From: JBCDJG01 sp038748065
Lineage (GTDB): Bacteria; Pseudomonadota; Gammaproteobacteria; Pseudomonadales; Halieaceae
DNA length: 24,222 nucleotides
Assembly (NCBI GenBank): GCA_038748065.1
Contig: JBCDJG010000066.1
Location: 1 to 24,222, forward strand
Reading direction: 5' to 3'
The position numbers were made by a program, and so were the translations under genes. Numbering within the stretch: position 1 is the first letter of the stretch; each line of letters starts with the position of its first letter. The notes beneath the pieces are model-generated. The model was not told the origin of the DNA, did not search any database, and was given only the letters and a program-made list of their open reading frames with translations. Of the stretch, positions 16,013 through 24,158 are shown piece by piece.

Positions 16013-16480
16013 ATGGAACTGCTATACGACGAGAACCTTCTACCCAGGATTCTGATGAGCCTAACGGCGCTTGCGCTGGCGATCGGGCCTGCGGTGGCAG
16101 ATTTCAATAAAACCCACGCAACGAATCCGCTCTGGCCGCCCCACGCCCGCTTTCACGTGGTCTGGCAAGTCATCACAAACAGCTCCCTGTGCATTTTTAT
16201 GCTCTATGTCCTGTGGACACCGATGGTGGAGCCCTACCACCTGCAACTCATTCTGGCGGCACTGGTGCAGGGCGCCATTCTGTTCCCGATCTACGTGACG
16301 ATTGCCAGCATGGGCCTGTTCGATGGCGCGCTGAAGGATGTTAACGGCCTGCGACCTTTCAAGTTCAACATCGGCGGCAAGGTGATCGAACTGGACACCA
16401 ACGTGGTGGGCTTTACAAACATCATCGCTGTGCTGCTCATCGCCTGCAGCAACATCGTGACTGAACTCCCCACAGCCTGA
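16013..16480 (+). CDS. Small four-helix membrane protein, DUF6640-like
   Basis: Function unknown; 155 residues with about four hydrophobic segments (ILMSLTALALAIGPAVADF; LCIFMLYVLWTPM; LILAALVQGAILFPIYVTI; VVGFTNIIAVLLIACSNIV). The block DFNKTHATNPLWPPHARFHV between helices 1 and 2, rich in His and Trp, is the conserved core of this kind of protein and could bind metal or haem. Start chosen at ATG 16013 with GGAG 6 nt upstream; in-frame ATGs at 15980 and 16001 are alternatives. It lies 44 bases after the FAH stop and 26 before the monooxygenase, so it belongs to the operon. A role beside the oxygenase is only suggested by position. Confidence 0.75.
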   Translation: MELLYDENLLPRILMSLTALALAIGPAVADFNKTHATNPLWPPHARFHVVWQVITNSSLCIFMLYVLWTPMVEPYHLQLILAALVQGAILFPIYVTIASMGLFDGALKDVNGLRPFKFNIGGKVIELDTNVVGFTNIIAVLLIACSNIVTELPTA

Positions 16481-16506
16481 GCTACGACGACTCGCGAGGA
16501 ACCACT

Positions 16507-18177
16507 ATGACCGTTTGCATAAAAACCAATGTACTCATCGTCGGCGCAGGACCCTCCGGCATGACCGCCGCCCTGGCACTGGCTCGTTTTGGGGTCTCTT
16601 GTATGGTGATTGACAAACGAGAAGCCAACTACCCCGAACCGCGGGCCCACGCCCTGAATTCTCGCACGCTGGAAATCTTCTCTGCCCTGGGTATCAACAT
16701 TGAGGAGCTAAAGGCGCGCGCCACCCCCCGGGAGGACAGCTGCTGGGTACGTTTCGCCGACACGCTCACGGGCGGCGAATACGGCAAGTTGCCCTACGAG
16801 CGAATGTTGGAGAGCGACGATCTACCCACCCCCTGGCCACTGTTCAATATTGCTCAACCCGCCGCCGAGGCCGTGCTACAAGAATCTATCGAGCGCGAGC
16901 CGGCAGTGCAGGTGCTGCGGCCCCGGGAATGGCTGTCTTGCGAGCAGCGAGCCGATGGCGTGGTATCGGTTGTGGTCGACGAAAAGGATAAAGAGCAGCA
17001 TATTCATAGCCGCTACCTGATTGCCGCCGATGGCGCAGGCAGCCCCGTACGGGAATCACAGGGCATCGCCATGCAAGGCATGGGCATCGTGCACGACTTC
17101 ATTACGATTCACTTCAAAGCCGACCTGAGTGAACTCGTAAAGGACAACCCGGCCATTCTCTACTGGATCTTGAACCAGACCTGCCACGGCACCTTGATCG
17201 CTTACAACATTCGCGACAGCTGGGTGTTCATGTATCCCTACGATGCTGTGGACACGCCAAAATCGACCTTCACCCCGGCCTATTGCACAGAGCTGCTGCA
17301 TCACGTCATCGGCCGCAGTGATATCGAGCTCGAGATTCTCTCCATTGGTGACTGGGTACTTGGATCACAGGTGGCCGAGGCCTACCGCAAAGAAAACATC
17401 TTCCTGGTCGGTGACGCTGCACACCGCTATCCACCTAGCGGCGGCCTGGGCCTGAATACGGGTGTGGGCGATGCACACAATCTCGCCTGGAAGCTGGCGG
17501 GCGTTCTAAAAGGCTGGGCGTGGCCTCAGCTCCTGAATGGCTATCACGATGAGCGCGAGCACGTCGCGCAAATCAACGCGGCCTTCAGCACGGAGAATGC
17601 CGGCAAATTATTCAGTGTGATGATAGGCACCGGCACGCTTATGCCACCCGGCAAGCAGCCGACCTTTGAGGAACTCCGCGCCGATACGGCGCGCTGGGCC
17701 GAGATTCAGCAAAGCATTGAAGATCAACGAGATCACTTTGACGGCCTGGCTCTGCAAATCGGCCAACACTACGGCCGCAAGAATGCGCCGGACCTGAGAG
17801 CGGAGGACTTCCAGTTCTCTGATGAAGGGGCACGCTTTCCACATACCTGGCTGACCATAGAAGCGCAGCGAGCCTCATCGCTTGAGTTGCTCTCAGCGAC
17901 GCACTTCACCCTCATCGCGCGCAGCGACAGTCCTCTACCTGCTTTCGAAAGTGAAGTCCCCTTCCAGGTAAAAATTCAGGATCAGGACTTCAGCGCAGAG
18001 GCAGAGAGCCTTGAGGCGATGGGTATGGATGAGGCCCGCCTCGTCATTGTCAGGCCCGACGGGCATATCGCCGCCCGAATTACGCAGGACACGATTGGCG
18101 CCGCCGATTTGGGTGATGCACTCAGTCATGCCGTGGCGAAATTCGTCGCCTTCGACGTCATCAGTCACATTGCTTGA
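16507..18177 (+). CDS. Class A FAD-dependent aromatic-type monooxygenase (PheA/TfdB/MhpA-like)
   Basis: NAD(P)H-dependent hydroxylase, cytosolic. The 556-residue protein has the FAD dinucleotide motif V-G-A-G-P-S-G (12-18), the DG motif in IAADGAGSPVRE (D175-G176), and the GD motif LVGDAAHRYPPSGGLGLN (G302-D303), all diagnostic of group A flavoprotein hydroxylases. A C-terminal thioredoxin-like domain ends with the family's RLVIVRPDGHIAARI. ATG 16507 has GAGGA about 7 nt upstream. Length and domain order are normal and nothing is missing. Relatives hydroxylate phenols or polyketide or polycyclic substrates; the actual substrate is unknown. It is the likely oxygenation step of the operon. Confidence 0.92.
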   Translation: MTVCIKTNVLIVGAGPSGMTAALALARFGVSCMVIDKREANYPEPRAHALNSRTLEIFSALGINIEELKARATPREDSCWVRFADTLTGGEYGKLPYERMLESDDLPTPWPLFNIAQPAAEAVLQESIEREPAVQVLRPREWLSCEQRADGVVSVVVDEKDKEQHIHSRYLIAADGAGSPVRESQGIAMQGMGIVHDFITIHFKADLSELVKDNPAILYWILNQTCHGTLIAYNIRDSWVFMYPYDAVDTPKSTFTPAYCTELLHHVIGRSDIELEILSIGDWVLGSQVAEAYRKENIFLVGDAAHRYPPSGGLGLNTGVGDAHNLAWKLAGVLKGWAWPQLLNGYHDEREHVAQINAAFSTENAGKLFSVMIGTGTLMPPGKQPTFEELRADTARWAEIQQSIEDQRDHFDGLALQIGQHYGRKNAPDLRAEDFQFSDEGARFPHTWLTIEAQRASSLELLSATHFTLIARSDSPLPAFESEVPFQVKIQDQDFSAEAESLEAMGMDEARLVIVRPDGHIAARITQDTIGAADLGDALSHAVAKFVAFDVISHIA

Positions 18178-18189
18178 ACGGAGAGGTTT

Positions 18190-18582
18190 ATGAAATTCAA
18201 ACTCACGCTCTGGATGCTAGGCTTTATGCTCGAACGCGCCAGCAAGAACAACGCGCAATTTCAAAGCCGGCTCGAAGGCCAGGATCTCACGCTGGAAATT
18301 GGCTGCGAGGGCGGCCACGCCCGTCACTTCATTATCGCGAACCAAACGGTCATGAGTTATCCGGGCAAAGCGACCGCTCCGGTTTTCCTGACGCGCGCGC
18401 ACGAGCCCACCTTGGCGATTACCTTTGGCTCAGCTGCGATCGGCTACCAGGCGCTGACCGCGAAGGACAAGCAACTGGCGTTGATTGGCGGAATACAGGA
18501 CAAGCGCATCCTGATCGAAGGCAACCCGCTCTACCTTTTCTGGTTTCAGGGCTTGCTGAAAACCCTGTCGCTAAAAACTTAA
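18190..18582 (+). CDS. Small SCP2-like (sterol-carrier-type) protein
   Basis: A 130-residue protein 12 bases after the monooxygenase. The pattern of an N-terminal amphipathic stretch (KFKLTLWMLGFMLERASKNN), then beta-rich sequence with LEGQDLTLEIGCEGG, PVFLTRAHEPTLAITFGSAAIGYQALTAKDKQLALI and RILIEGNPLYLFWFQGLL, resembles the SCP2 lipid-binding fold found in short bacterial proteins. I recognise this from shape rather than a diagnostic motif. GAGAGG precedes the ATG by about 4 bases. Possible role: binding or delivering a hydrophobic substrate to the adjacent oxidoreductases. If correct, it points to a lipophilic, perhaps polycyclic, substrate. Confidence 0.62.
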   Translation: MKFKLTLWMLGFMLERASKNNAQFQSRLEGQDLTLEIGCEGGHARHFIIANQTVMSYPGKATAPVFLTRAHEPTLAITFGSAAIGYQALTAKDKQLALIGGIQDKRILIEGNPLYLFWFQGLLKTLSLKT

Positions 18583-18605
18583 TCTCTACCAGGGAGGAGC
18601 TCAAC

Positions 18606-19382
18606 ATGGATCTCGGTATAGCAGGTAAAAAAGCACTGGTTTGCGCTTCCAGCGAGGGTCTCGGTAAGGCCTGCGCGGTAGCGCTGAGCCAGGAGAGCGT
18701 GCACGTATTTATCAATGGCCGCACTCTGGAAAGCCTGGAGGCAACGGCCAGTGAGATTCGCGCCAACGGAGGCGAGGTGACGAGCGTACAAGCAGACATT
18801 GCCACGGACAGCGGCCGCAAGGACCTGCTGGCCGCCTGCCCAAACCCCGACATATTGATCAACAACAATGCTGGCCCAAACCCCGTAGGCTTTGCCCAAA
18901 GCAGCCAGGGCGATTGGGACGAAGCTATCGCCGCGAACATGATGGCGCCTATTTTTATGATCCAGTCTGTTCTGCCGGGCATGCGCGAACGCAAGTTTGG
19001 CCGCATCATCAACATTACCTCGGCCATGGTGAAGTCACCGTCGCCAATCATGTGCGTCTCCAGCGCCACGCGCGCGGCGGTAACTGCCCTATCCAAAGCT
19101 GTATCCAAAGAGGCGGTGATGGATAACGTCACCATCAACAACATGCTGCCCGAGATGTTCGATACAGGCCGCCAGCGGGACAACGCTGAGCTCATTGTGC
19201 AGCTCACAGATTGCACCTACGAAGAGGCACGTCAGCGTCTGATGTCACGTATCAGCGCAGGGCGTTTTGGTCAGCCCAAGGAATTCGGCGATACCTGCGC
19301 ATTCCTCTGCAGCCAGCAGGCGAGCTACCTGTCGGGGCAGAACATTCAACTAGACGGCGGGTCCTACGATGGACTGATCTGA
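18606..19382 (+). CDS. Short-chain dehydrogenase/reductase (SDR) with substituted catalytic residues
   Basis: Rossmann-fold oxidoreductase of 258 residues. The cofactor motif is ASSEGLG (14-20) instead of TGxxxGxG, and N-N-A-G is present at 87-90 as NNNAG. Ser139 of the catalytic triad is conserved (NITSA). The YxxxK pair is replaced: the aligned block reads V-S152-S-A-T-R156-A-A-V, so Tyr becomes Ser and Lys becomes Arg. An SSATRA variant occurs in an atypical SDR branch, so the enzyme may use another mechanism. The C-terminal FLCSQQASYLSGQNIQLDGG block is standard. ATG 18606 is preceded by AGGGAGGAG; the longer open frame to 18174 overlaps the neighbouring genes and is not used. Confidence 0.88.
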   Translation: MDLGIAGKKALVCASSEGLGKACAVALSQESVHVFINGRTLESLEATASEIRANGGEVTSVQADIATDSGRKDLLAACPNPDILINNNAGPNPVGFAQSSQGDWDEAIAANMMAPIFMIQSVLPGMRERKFGRIINITSAMVKSPSPIMCVSSATRAAVTALSKAVSKEAVMDNVTINNMLPEMFDTGRQRDNAELIVQLTDCTYEEARQRLMSRISAGRFGQPKEFGDTCAFLCSQQASYLSGQNIQLDGGSYDGLI

Positions 19383-19421
19383 CCCGCCTAAGCACCGCTT
19401 TTAATCCAAGCATAAAAATCA

Positions 19422-19437
19422 TCGAACCGAGGTTCGA
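19422..19437. repeat. Short perfect inverted repeat before the operon's TonB receptor
   Basis: TCGAACC-GA-GGTTCGA, 7-bp arms around a 2-base centre, ends just before the AAGGGAG ribosome site of the next gene (ATG 19450). It lies in the longest spacer of the operon (67 bases). It could be a regulator operator or an mRNA hairpin near the ribosome site; it has no U-tract, so it is not a classical terminator. Confidence 0.5.
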
Positions 19438-19449
19438 AGGGAGCTTCCT

Positions 19450-21792
19450 ATGCCCAATAAAAAGAGAAAGATCAACGGTATTGCCCTGGCCATGACGCTG
19501 CCAGGGCTTGTGTCAGCGCAAACCCTGGAGGAGGTCGTTGTGACTGCGCAGAAACGCGCGCAAAGCTTACAGGATGTGCCGGTCGCGGTGTCGGCCATGA
19601 GCGGCGACTGGATGCGGAACAACAATGTTGCTGACCTCGAAGACATCGCGGCTCTCATACCCAACCTGAGCCTCAGCGGTACGCCAGGCGTAAACACCGT
19701 GCGCATTCGCGGCCTGGGCACGGGTGGCGGCAACGCGGCCTTCGAACAGTCAGTGGGCATGTACGTCGACGGCATTTATGCCGGTCGTGGCTATCAGTTC
19801 AGCCTGCCCTATCTGGACGTGGAACGGGTGGAAGTACTGAAGGGCCCCCAGGGCGTGCTCTTCGGCAAAAACAGTATTGCCGGCGCCATCAGCATCAGTA
19901 GCAAGCGGCCCTCCCCCGAATTTGAAGGCGAACTCAGTCTTTCCTATGAAGCAGAAAACGACGGCTACCAGGGCGAAGCCATCATCAACGGTGAATTGAT
20001 GCCGCAACTCTCTGGTCGCCTCGCGGCCAGCTACGTCAAGGAAGGCGGCTGGGTAAGCAATACCCTGCTCAGAGAAAGAGACCAACCAGAGGTGGACATG
20101 AGCGGGCTCCGCGCAAGCCTGTTGTGGGATGCCACAGACGATCTCGAGGTCTTCTTCAAGTATGACCGAGGCACTTTTGAACAAAGCGGTTCCGAAATGG
20201 GTATTCGGCATATTGCGCCCGGATCGACGAACCCTTTCATCGACGGTAATCCCACCTGGCTTTCTCTGTACCAGGCAGAAGACCCACAGGTCGGTTTGAT
20301 TAAAGACCATCTGCAGTCCAGCGGTAGAAGCCTGATCGACACACCTGACGGTGACTTCAACGAAGTCGACTCCGAGGCCATCACGCTGCAGCTGGATTGG
20401 GACCTGGGAGAACACGTACTGACTTCGCTCAGTGGCTTCTCCACCTACGAGGTCGACACCTTTTCAGACAGTAGTTTCGCCCCTCTGACGATTGTGAATC
20501 AGCGCGGCGAAGAGGACTTCAGCCAGTTCACACAGGAACTGCGGCTGACTTCACCGCTGGGCGAACGCTTTGAGTACATCATTGGTCTGTTCTATCTGGA
20601 TCGTTCCCTGGAGCTGCCCGGCAGGCAAGTCGATCTCGCACTCGGCCCAGTGTTCGGGCCGACGCTGCCAGCCCCGGCACCGCCCTTACCGACTGAGCTA
20701 ATCGACTCCTCGCTCGCAAAGTCCTACGACGAAGACACCACATCAGCCTCACTCTTCGGCCAGCTGACCTGGAACTTCACCGAGACAGTGCGCGCCTCCC
20801 TCGGACTACGCTACTCCTATGAAAAAAAGGAGGTCGACGCCGAAAACAGAATCAATTCGCTAGGCACCAATGAAGCGATCAACCCCGTGGGCGCTGCTGT
20901 ACTGGAGGCCGCGTTTGGCACAGTGCCCTACACCTTCGCGGATACGCGCACCGAAGAGAACCTCGATCCAAGCCTGACCCTGCAGTGGGACGCCACAGAC
21001 AGTGTGATGCTCTACGCGGCGGCCACTATGGCCACCAAAGCCGGGGGCTATAACGCGGGCGATCAAACCGGTGAACCGGAGGTGATTGAGTACGAAGAGG
21101 AAGAGGCCACGGGCTTTGAGATCGGCGTCAAGTCGGAACTTCTGGATCGACGTCTGCGCTTGAACGCCGCTGTGTTTCACACCACGTTTGAAGATCTACA
21201 AGTCAGTGTTCTGGACGCCGCCACCAATACCTTCTTTATCGGCAACGCGGCCGAAGCGACTTCTCAGGGGCTTGAGCTGGATGCTACCTATCTGCTCGGT
21301 GAGGCACTCACGCTGGGCGCATCGGTCGCCTATCTGGACGCCTACTTCAATGACTTCCCGGGAGCGCCCTGCGCCACGTCAATCTATCAGCAGGCAGATT
21401 GTCAGGGCGACGGGCCTTCCGCCTCCCGCAACGCCAAAGGCGAGCCCATGATTCACTCGCCCGACTGGTCAGGTAACCTGTACATCGATTATCAGACCGA
21501 CCTGAACGAGGCGCTCACGCTCGGGCTACGCCTGGACGCCAACTTCGTTGACGACTTTGTTTACAGCCTGACCTACGCCGACCCCTTCTATCAGGACGCT
21601 TTCGTGAAATGGGATGCACGGCTATCCCTTGCGCACATCGATCAGCGCTGGGAACTGTCGTTGGTGGGCAAAAACCTGTCCGACGAAACCACCGAAAGCT
21701 TCGGTGACAACACCTTCTCGTCCCCCGGTGTTTACTTTGGCAATGTCGACGCGCCGCGGCAGGTATACCTGAATGCGACCTGGCGTTTCTGA
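19450..21792 (+). CDS. TonB-dependent receptor of the catabolic operon
   Basis: Outer-membrane active importer of 780 residues. Short signal peptide (cleavage near LVSAQ, residue 23), then the TonB box LEEVVVTAQKRAQSLQDVP, a plug with RIRGLGTGGG, VGMYVDGIYAGR and EVLKGPQGVLFGKNSIAGAI, and a barrel with AGGYNAGDQ, GNAAEATSQGLELDATY, and terminal LNATWRF. AGGGAG is about 8 nt before the ATG. No STN domain and no Fur-box match upstream. It sits between catabolic genes and a sulfatase, 67 and 19 bases away. This suggests it imports the operon's substrate, in line with the many TonB receptors for lignin-type, steroid or other organic molecules in marine bacteria. Confidence 0.92.
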   Translation: MPNKKRKINGIALAMTLPGLVSAQTLEEVVVTAQKRAQSLQDVPVAVSAMSGDWMRNNNVADLEDIAALIPNLSLSGTPGVNTVRIRGLGTGGGNAAFEQSVGMYVDGIYAGRGYQFSLPYLDVERVEVLKGPQGVLFGKNSIAGAISISSKRPSPEFEGELSLSYEAENDGYQGEAIINGELMPQLSGRLAASYVKEGGWVSNTLLRERDQPEVDMSGLRASLLWDATDDLEVFFKYDRGTFEQSGSEMGIRHIAPGSTNPFIDGNPTWLSLYQAEDPQVGLIKDHLQSSGRSLIDTPDGDFNEVDSEAITLQLDWDLGEHVLTSLSGFSTYEVDTFSDSSFAPLTIVNQRGEEDFSQFTQELRLTSPLGERFEYIIGLFYLDRSLELPGRQVDLALGPVFGPTLPAPAPPLPTELIDSSLAKSYDEDTTSASLFGQLTWNFTETVRASLGLRYSYEKKEVDAENRINSLGTNEAINPVGAAVLEAAFGTVPYTFADTRTEENLDPSLTLQWDATDSVMLYAAATMATKAGGYNAGDQTGEPEVIEYEEEEATGFEIGVKSELLDRRLRLNAAVFHTTFEDLQVSVLDAATNTFFIGNAAEATSQGLELDATYLLGEALTLGASVAYLDAYFNDFPGAPCATSIYQQADCQGDGPSASRNAKGEPMIHSPDWSGNLYIDYQTDLNEALTLGLRLDANFVDDFVYSLTYADPFYQDAFVKWDARLSLAHIDQRWELSLVGKNLSDETTESFGDNTFSSPGVYFGNVDAPRQVYLNATWRF

Positions 21793-21811
21793 GCAGAGGC
21801 ATCGTTACGTC

Positions 21812-23398
21812 GTGAATAAACGCCCGACCACCTTGAGCGCGCTCGTTCTCGCCTCATTACTGGCCTTGATCGGAGCCTGCCATGACGAGCCATCGTCGAT
21901 AGCAGCGGCTGAGCGGGCCGTACTGGCGATGACGGCCGATCAGGATCGCGCGCCGCTAACAGAGCAACAGCGCGTGCCCGCCCCTGCCTCGCAGCCGAAC
22001 ATTGTGTTGATTGTGGCGGATGACCTGGGCTGGCGCGACGTGGGCTATCACCACAGTGAGATTCGCACACCGGTGATTGATCAACTCGCAGGCGAAGGCC
22101 TCACCTTCAACCGCTTTTACGTGCAGCCCGCCTGCAGCCCAACCCGGGCCGCCCTACTCACCGGCAAATCGCCGATGCGGCTGGGTATTCTTGCGCCGCT
22201 ATCAAAGAATAATCCCACCGGACTGCCGCTCGACGAAGAGACACTGGCAGAGCGACTGAAGAGCCTCGGCTACCAAACCGCGCTCACGGGCAAGTGGCAT
22301 CTCGGGCCGCGCAACGCTGCTTACCACCCTAACGCTCGGGGCTTTGATCACTTCTACGGGCATCTCACAGGGGGTGTCGGTTACTACAACAAAGTGCACG
22401 GCGGGGGCTACGACTGGCAGCGCAACGGCATCACCGTGCGGGACACAGGCTATGCGACGGAACTTGTCGCAAATGAAGCGGTGGACGTCATCCACAAGCG
22501 GGATTCAACACGACCCTTGTTCTTATATGCCGCGTTCGGTGCCCCGCACTTACCCAATGAGGCTCCGGCGGAGCTCATTGAAGCCTACGCAGATATCACG
22601 AGTGAAACCCGTCGCAAGCACGCGGCCATGGTCACTGCCCTCGATTCGGCGATCGGCGACATTAAGACGGCGCTAGAGGACGAAGCGATCGATAACAACA
22701 CACTGATCTGGTTTATGAGTGATAACGGTGGTTTAACGGCCTCTAATCCGCTGCGCTACTTACCCCGACCGCTACTTTCTCTCGCCCTCAGAGCCAGATT
22801 GGGCTTCTCACCCACAGCGCCGTTCGTGGACTTTGTGCAGACTAACTTGCGAGACGGCGGCGCCGACAATTGGCCACTATCCGGCAGCAAGCAGAGCGTT
22901 GGGGAAGGCGGCGTGCGCGTACCTGCTTTTATTTACTGGCCAGGCCAGTTCAGCGCTCAACGCTACCACTATATGGCGACCATACAGGACGTGATGCCCA
23001 CACTACTCGAAGTCGCCCGTGATACGGCGCGTTATTCGGCCTTCGACGGCGCCAGCCTGTGGAGCGCACTGAAGACCAACACGCCTATGCCACCACGCGA
23101 GTACATCATACAGACGAGACAGTTTGCAGAGATCAACGCCGTATATCGCTACCCCTATAAACTGATCGAGGACGGCAATTCAGCCCAGCTCTATGACCTG
23201 GAAGCAGACCCTCTGGAACGCCATAACATTGTCTCCAAAAAGCCTAATATCACTGCGTCGCTATCTGCCTACCTGGCAAATTTTCCCCGCGGTGAAACCA
23301 TTGCCCTGCCCCTCAAAGACATCGTGGCTGACCCCGATTACTTCGGTGGTACGGAAGATAGACTCCCTTGGACCGAGCAGCAGCTCGTCGTTGACTAG
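21812..23398 (+). CDS. Lipoprotein sulfatase (type I, formylglycine-dependent)
   Basis: Exported sulfate-ester hydrolase of 528 residues. I chose GTG 21812: the frame from there gives a lipoprotein signal (SALVLASLLALIGAC, lipid-modified Cys23), whereas ATG 21773 lies inside the receptor gene and would bury it. Active-site features: metal ligands D70-D71 (VADDLGW), C108-S-P-T-R112, the CxPxR motif whose Cys becomes formylglycine, K161 and H163 (TGKWHLG), H245 (GAPHLP), D304-N305 (SDNGG), and K360 before GEGGVRVP. Resembles arylsulfatase A/B-type enzymes. It needs a formylglycine-generating enzyme encoded elsewhere. Last gene of the operon; the likely job is desulfating the substrate in the periplasm or at the outer membrane. 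Confidence 0.92.
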   Translation: MNKRPTTLSALVLASLLALIGACHDEPSSIAAAERAVLAMTADQDRAPLTEQQRVPAPASQPNIVLIVADDLGWRDVGYHHSEIRTPVIDQLAGEGLTFNRFYVQPACSPTRAALLTGKSPMRLGILAPLSKNNPTGLPLDEETLAERLKSLGYQTALTGKWHLGPRNAAYHPNARGFDHFYGHLTGGVGYYNKVHGGGYDWQRNGITVRDTGYATELVANEAVDVIHKRDSTRPLFLYAAFGAPHLPNEAPAELIEAYADITSETRRKHAAMVTALDSAIGDIKTALEDEAIDNNTLIWFMSDNGGLTASNPLRYLPRPLLSLALRARLGFSPTAPFVDFVQTNLRDGGADNWPLSGSKQSVGEGGVRVPAFIYWPGQFSAQRYHYMATIQDVMPTLLEVARDTARYSAFDGASLWSALKTNTPMPPREYIIQTRQFAEINAVYRYPYKLIEDGNSAQLYDLEADPLERHNIVSKKPNITASLSAYLANFPRGETIALPLKDIVADPDYFGGTEDRLPWTEQQLVVD

Positions 23399-23452
23399 GG
23401 CGGAATCGCAGCTTGGTTAGCGCCCGCTGCAGTAGCACTGCCAGGGCCATCT

Positions 23453-24125
23453 TTGAACTTGAGCGCCTGTGACAATATCTCGGCCCGTACTGCCAGTCAC
23501 TACCCCTACCCAGGCTGGACCCCGCGCCGCTTCCGGTGCGCGCCGACGATGCTGAGCAGGAGCACCGAAAGAACAAGCATCCATGCCGAGTCCACCGGAA
23601 TAGATCAGGCTCAGCTATCCGGGGAAGAAATGCTCATTCTGGAGCACGGCATGATGCGCTTACTGCCCGGTAATGTCTATTTGCGGGACTGGGCCTTGCC
23701 GTTTGAATCGCTGGTCACGTCTATGCATATCCGCTCTGTTGTTATCCCGCGCCAACTGCTGCCTGCCAGCAAGCTACTCAGTTTGCACAATCCTGTCCTG
23801 GCCGGTCTCCGAGCCCGAGGGTCGGATGCTGGACACTCTGTGGAATGTTCTGCTCGAGGAGTTCGAGCGCACTGATCTCGCCACCGCTGAAAAACTCTGC
23901 GCGGGCTTTGTTGGCGGCGTGGACAAGCTGTCCAATCCCATGGAAGTGGACGTGGGCTATATCGCTTCAGGTTGGGGCTATACGGATGCGAGCAACTTTC
24001 GGCGCCGATTCAGGCGGCAGTTCGGGGTATCCCCCTCACAAGTCATCGGCACAGCTTGTGAGGCAGCGAAGAGCTCGCCCAGGCTCTACATCATTAACGG
24101 GGGACACCGGCATTCATTAGACTGA
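23453..24125 (+). pseudogene. Degraded AraC-family regulator
   Basis: Remnant of an AraC/XylS-type activator. The first frame (up to about 23807) reads QLSGEEMLILEHGMMRLLPG…LRDWALPFESL…VVIPRQLLP, typical of the N-terminal AraC_binding_2-like domain. The homology then moves one frame over (SEPEGRMLDTLWNVLLEEFE), indicating one extra base (or two missing) near 23807. In the second frame the linker runs almost directly into the last DNA-binding helices (VGYIASGWGYTDASNFRRRF, RQFGVSPSQ). The first helix-turn-helix, about 45-50 residues, is therefore missing. The N-terminal part also looks short and starts at an unconvincing TTG. With three lesions it is unlikely to be functional. It may once have controlled the sulfatase operon. 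Confidence 0.75.
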
Positions 24126-24158
24126 TTTTGCGACAAATCGATTTAATGGAGAGTGCCG

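Noticed and set aside
18174..18605. Upstream extension of the SDR open frame
   Set aside because: It runs across the SCP2-like gene in another frame and resembles no SDR N-terminus; ATG 18606 has a strong ribosome site.
18419..19216. 265-codon open frame on the minus strand opposite the SDR
   Set aside because: Antisense shadow with no recognisable motif or ribosome site, while the plus strand carries clear SDR motifs.
23395..23435. GGGCG…CGCCC inverted repeat after the sulfatase gene as a terminator
   Set aside because: The stem is short, the loop is about 17 bases and there is no U-tract.
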